From JBALVT01 sp036961345 (GTDB lineage: Bacteria > Pseudomonadota > Gammaproteobacteria > Pseudomonadales > Halieaceae), in NCBI GenBank assembly GCA_036961345.1, contig JBALVT010000052.1:1-22549 (forward strand): DNA of 22,549 nt, written 5' to 3'. Numbering within the stretch: position 1 is the first letter of the stretch; each line of letters opens with the position of its first letter. Shown here piece by piece: positions 22,355 to 22,549 of the stretch. The notes beneath the pieces were generated by a model, which worked only from the letters and a program-made list of their open reading frames with translations, searched no databases and had not been told where the DNA came from. The translations under genes and the position numbers were made by a program.

Positions 22355-22549
22355 AAATCGGGCCTAATACCCAAAAAAACGATTTCCCTCGACAATTATA
22401 ACCAAATCGAATAATTCTAATTCGCCCAGCCCGAGCCCAATCCAGTATAATTCCAAACAACAGGGCACAACTTTGTGTACAAAGTTACAAAAAGCCTGTA
22501 TCGCCATGTTATTTATCAAGTTTTTAGTTTCTATACATGCTAGTCTTAA
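22355..22549. other. AT-rich right-edge region, no gene seen
   Basis: The last 195 nt hold no open frame of note. They include a short inverted pair GAAATCG (22354-22360)/CGATTTC (22380-22386) around an A-tract, and the dyad at 22469-22486. A possible -10 (TATACA, 22532-22537) with a weak -35 suggests a promoter for a gene beyond the edge. Confidence 0.4.
22469..22486. promoter_or_regulatory. Palindromic operator candidate near the right edge
   Basis: AACTTTGT GT ACAAAGTT is a perfect 8-bp inverted repeat around two bases. It lies in AT-rich DNA upstream of a possible promoter, the usual setting of a repressor operator. The regulator and target lie outside the window. Confidence 0.45.

Overview
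The window reads as ordinary chromosomal DNA from a gammaproteobacterium. The evidence is the complete rsxABCDGE operon, the divergent mrp/metG pair, a divergent purMN versus DUF2066-perM-hda arrangement, a holD-like gene followed by rimI, and a 188-residue Dcd of the Pseudomonas/Burkholderia type. A marine or Cellvibrionales-like lineage is my inference from overall gene style, not proven. No rRNA, tRNA, CRISPR array, insertion sequence or phage gene was found. Genes are tightly packed, many with 4-14 nt overlaps.

Layout. (1) 1-3531, amino-acid/2-oxoacid metabolism: a left-truncated indolepyruvate ferredoxin oxidoreductase (minus strand), diverging from an Lrp/AsnC regulator, a methionine/glutamine-type aminotransferase and an omega-amidase. 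(2) 3540-6395, a minus-strand operon of DUF2066 protein, PerM-like permease and Hda, divergent from (3) 6560-8968, purM, purN and a DUF3108 exported protein. (4) 8970-10444, dcd and mrp on the minus strand, with mrp divergent from metG (10632-12671). (5) 12936-18554, rsxABCDGE, encoding the membrane ion-motive electron-transfer complex. (6) 18565-20121, a minus-strand operon of a HolD-like protein, RimI and a small acidic unknown protein. (7) 20177-22303, a family 2 glycosyltransferase diverging from a non-canonical NRAMP-family transporter. A 246-nt tail with a dyad probably leads into a gene beyond the edge.

Metabolic logic. Region 1 could take amino acids through transamination to 2-oxoacids; the omega-amidase would remove 2-oxoglutaramate-type products, and the oxidoreductase would oxidise aromatic 2-oxoacids with ferredoxin reduction. 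The Lrp-family protein is the obvious local regulator. PurM and PurN act in de novo purine synthesis, Hda restrains DnaA after replication starts, and the Rsx complex moves electrons between soluble carriers coupled to ion movement.

I see no clear new multi-gene system. The points most worth checking are purN, which has no standard start codon before its phosphate-binding loop (a one-base change from a GTGA overlap would explain it); a perfect 16-bp inverted repeat inside purN; the NRAMP homologue lacking the canonical metal-binding residues; and regulatory dyads in the ior/lrp gap, upstream of rsxA and at the right edge.
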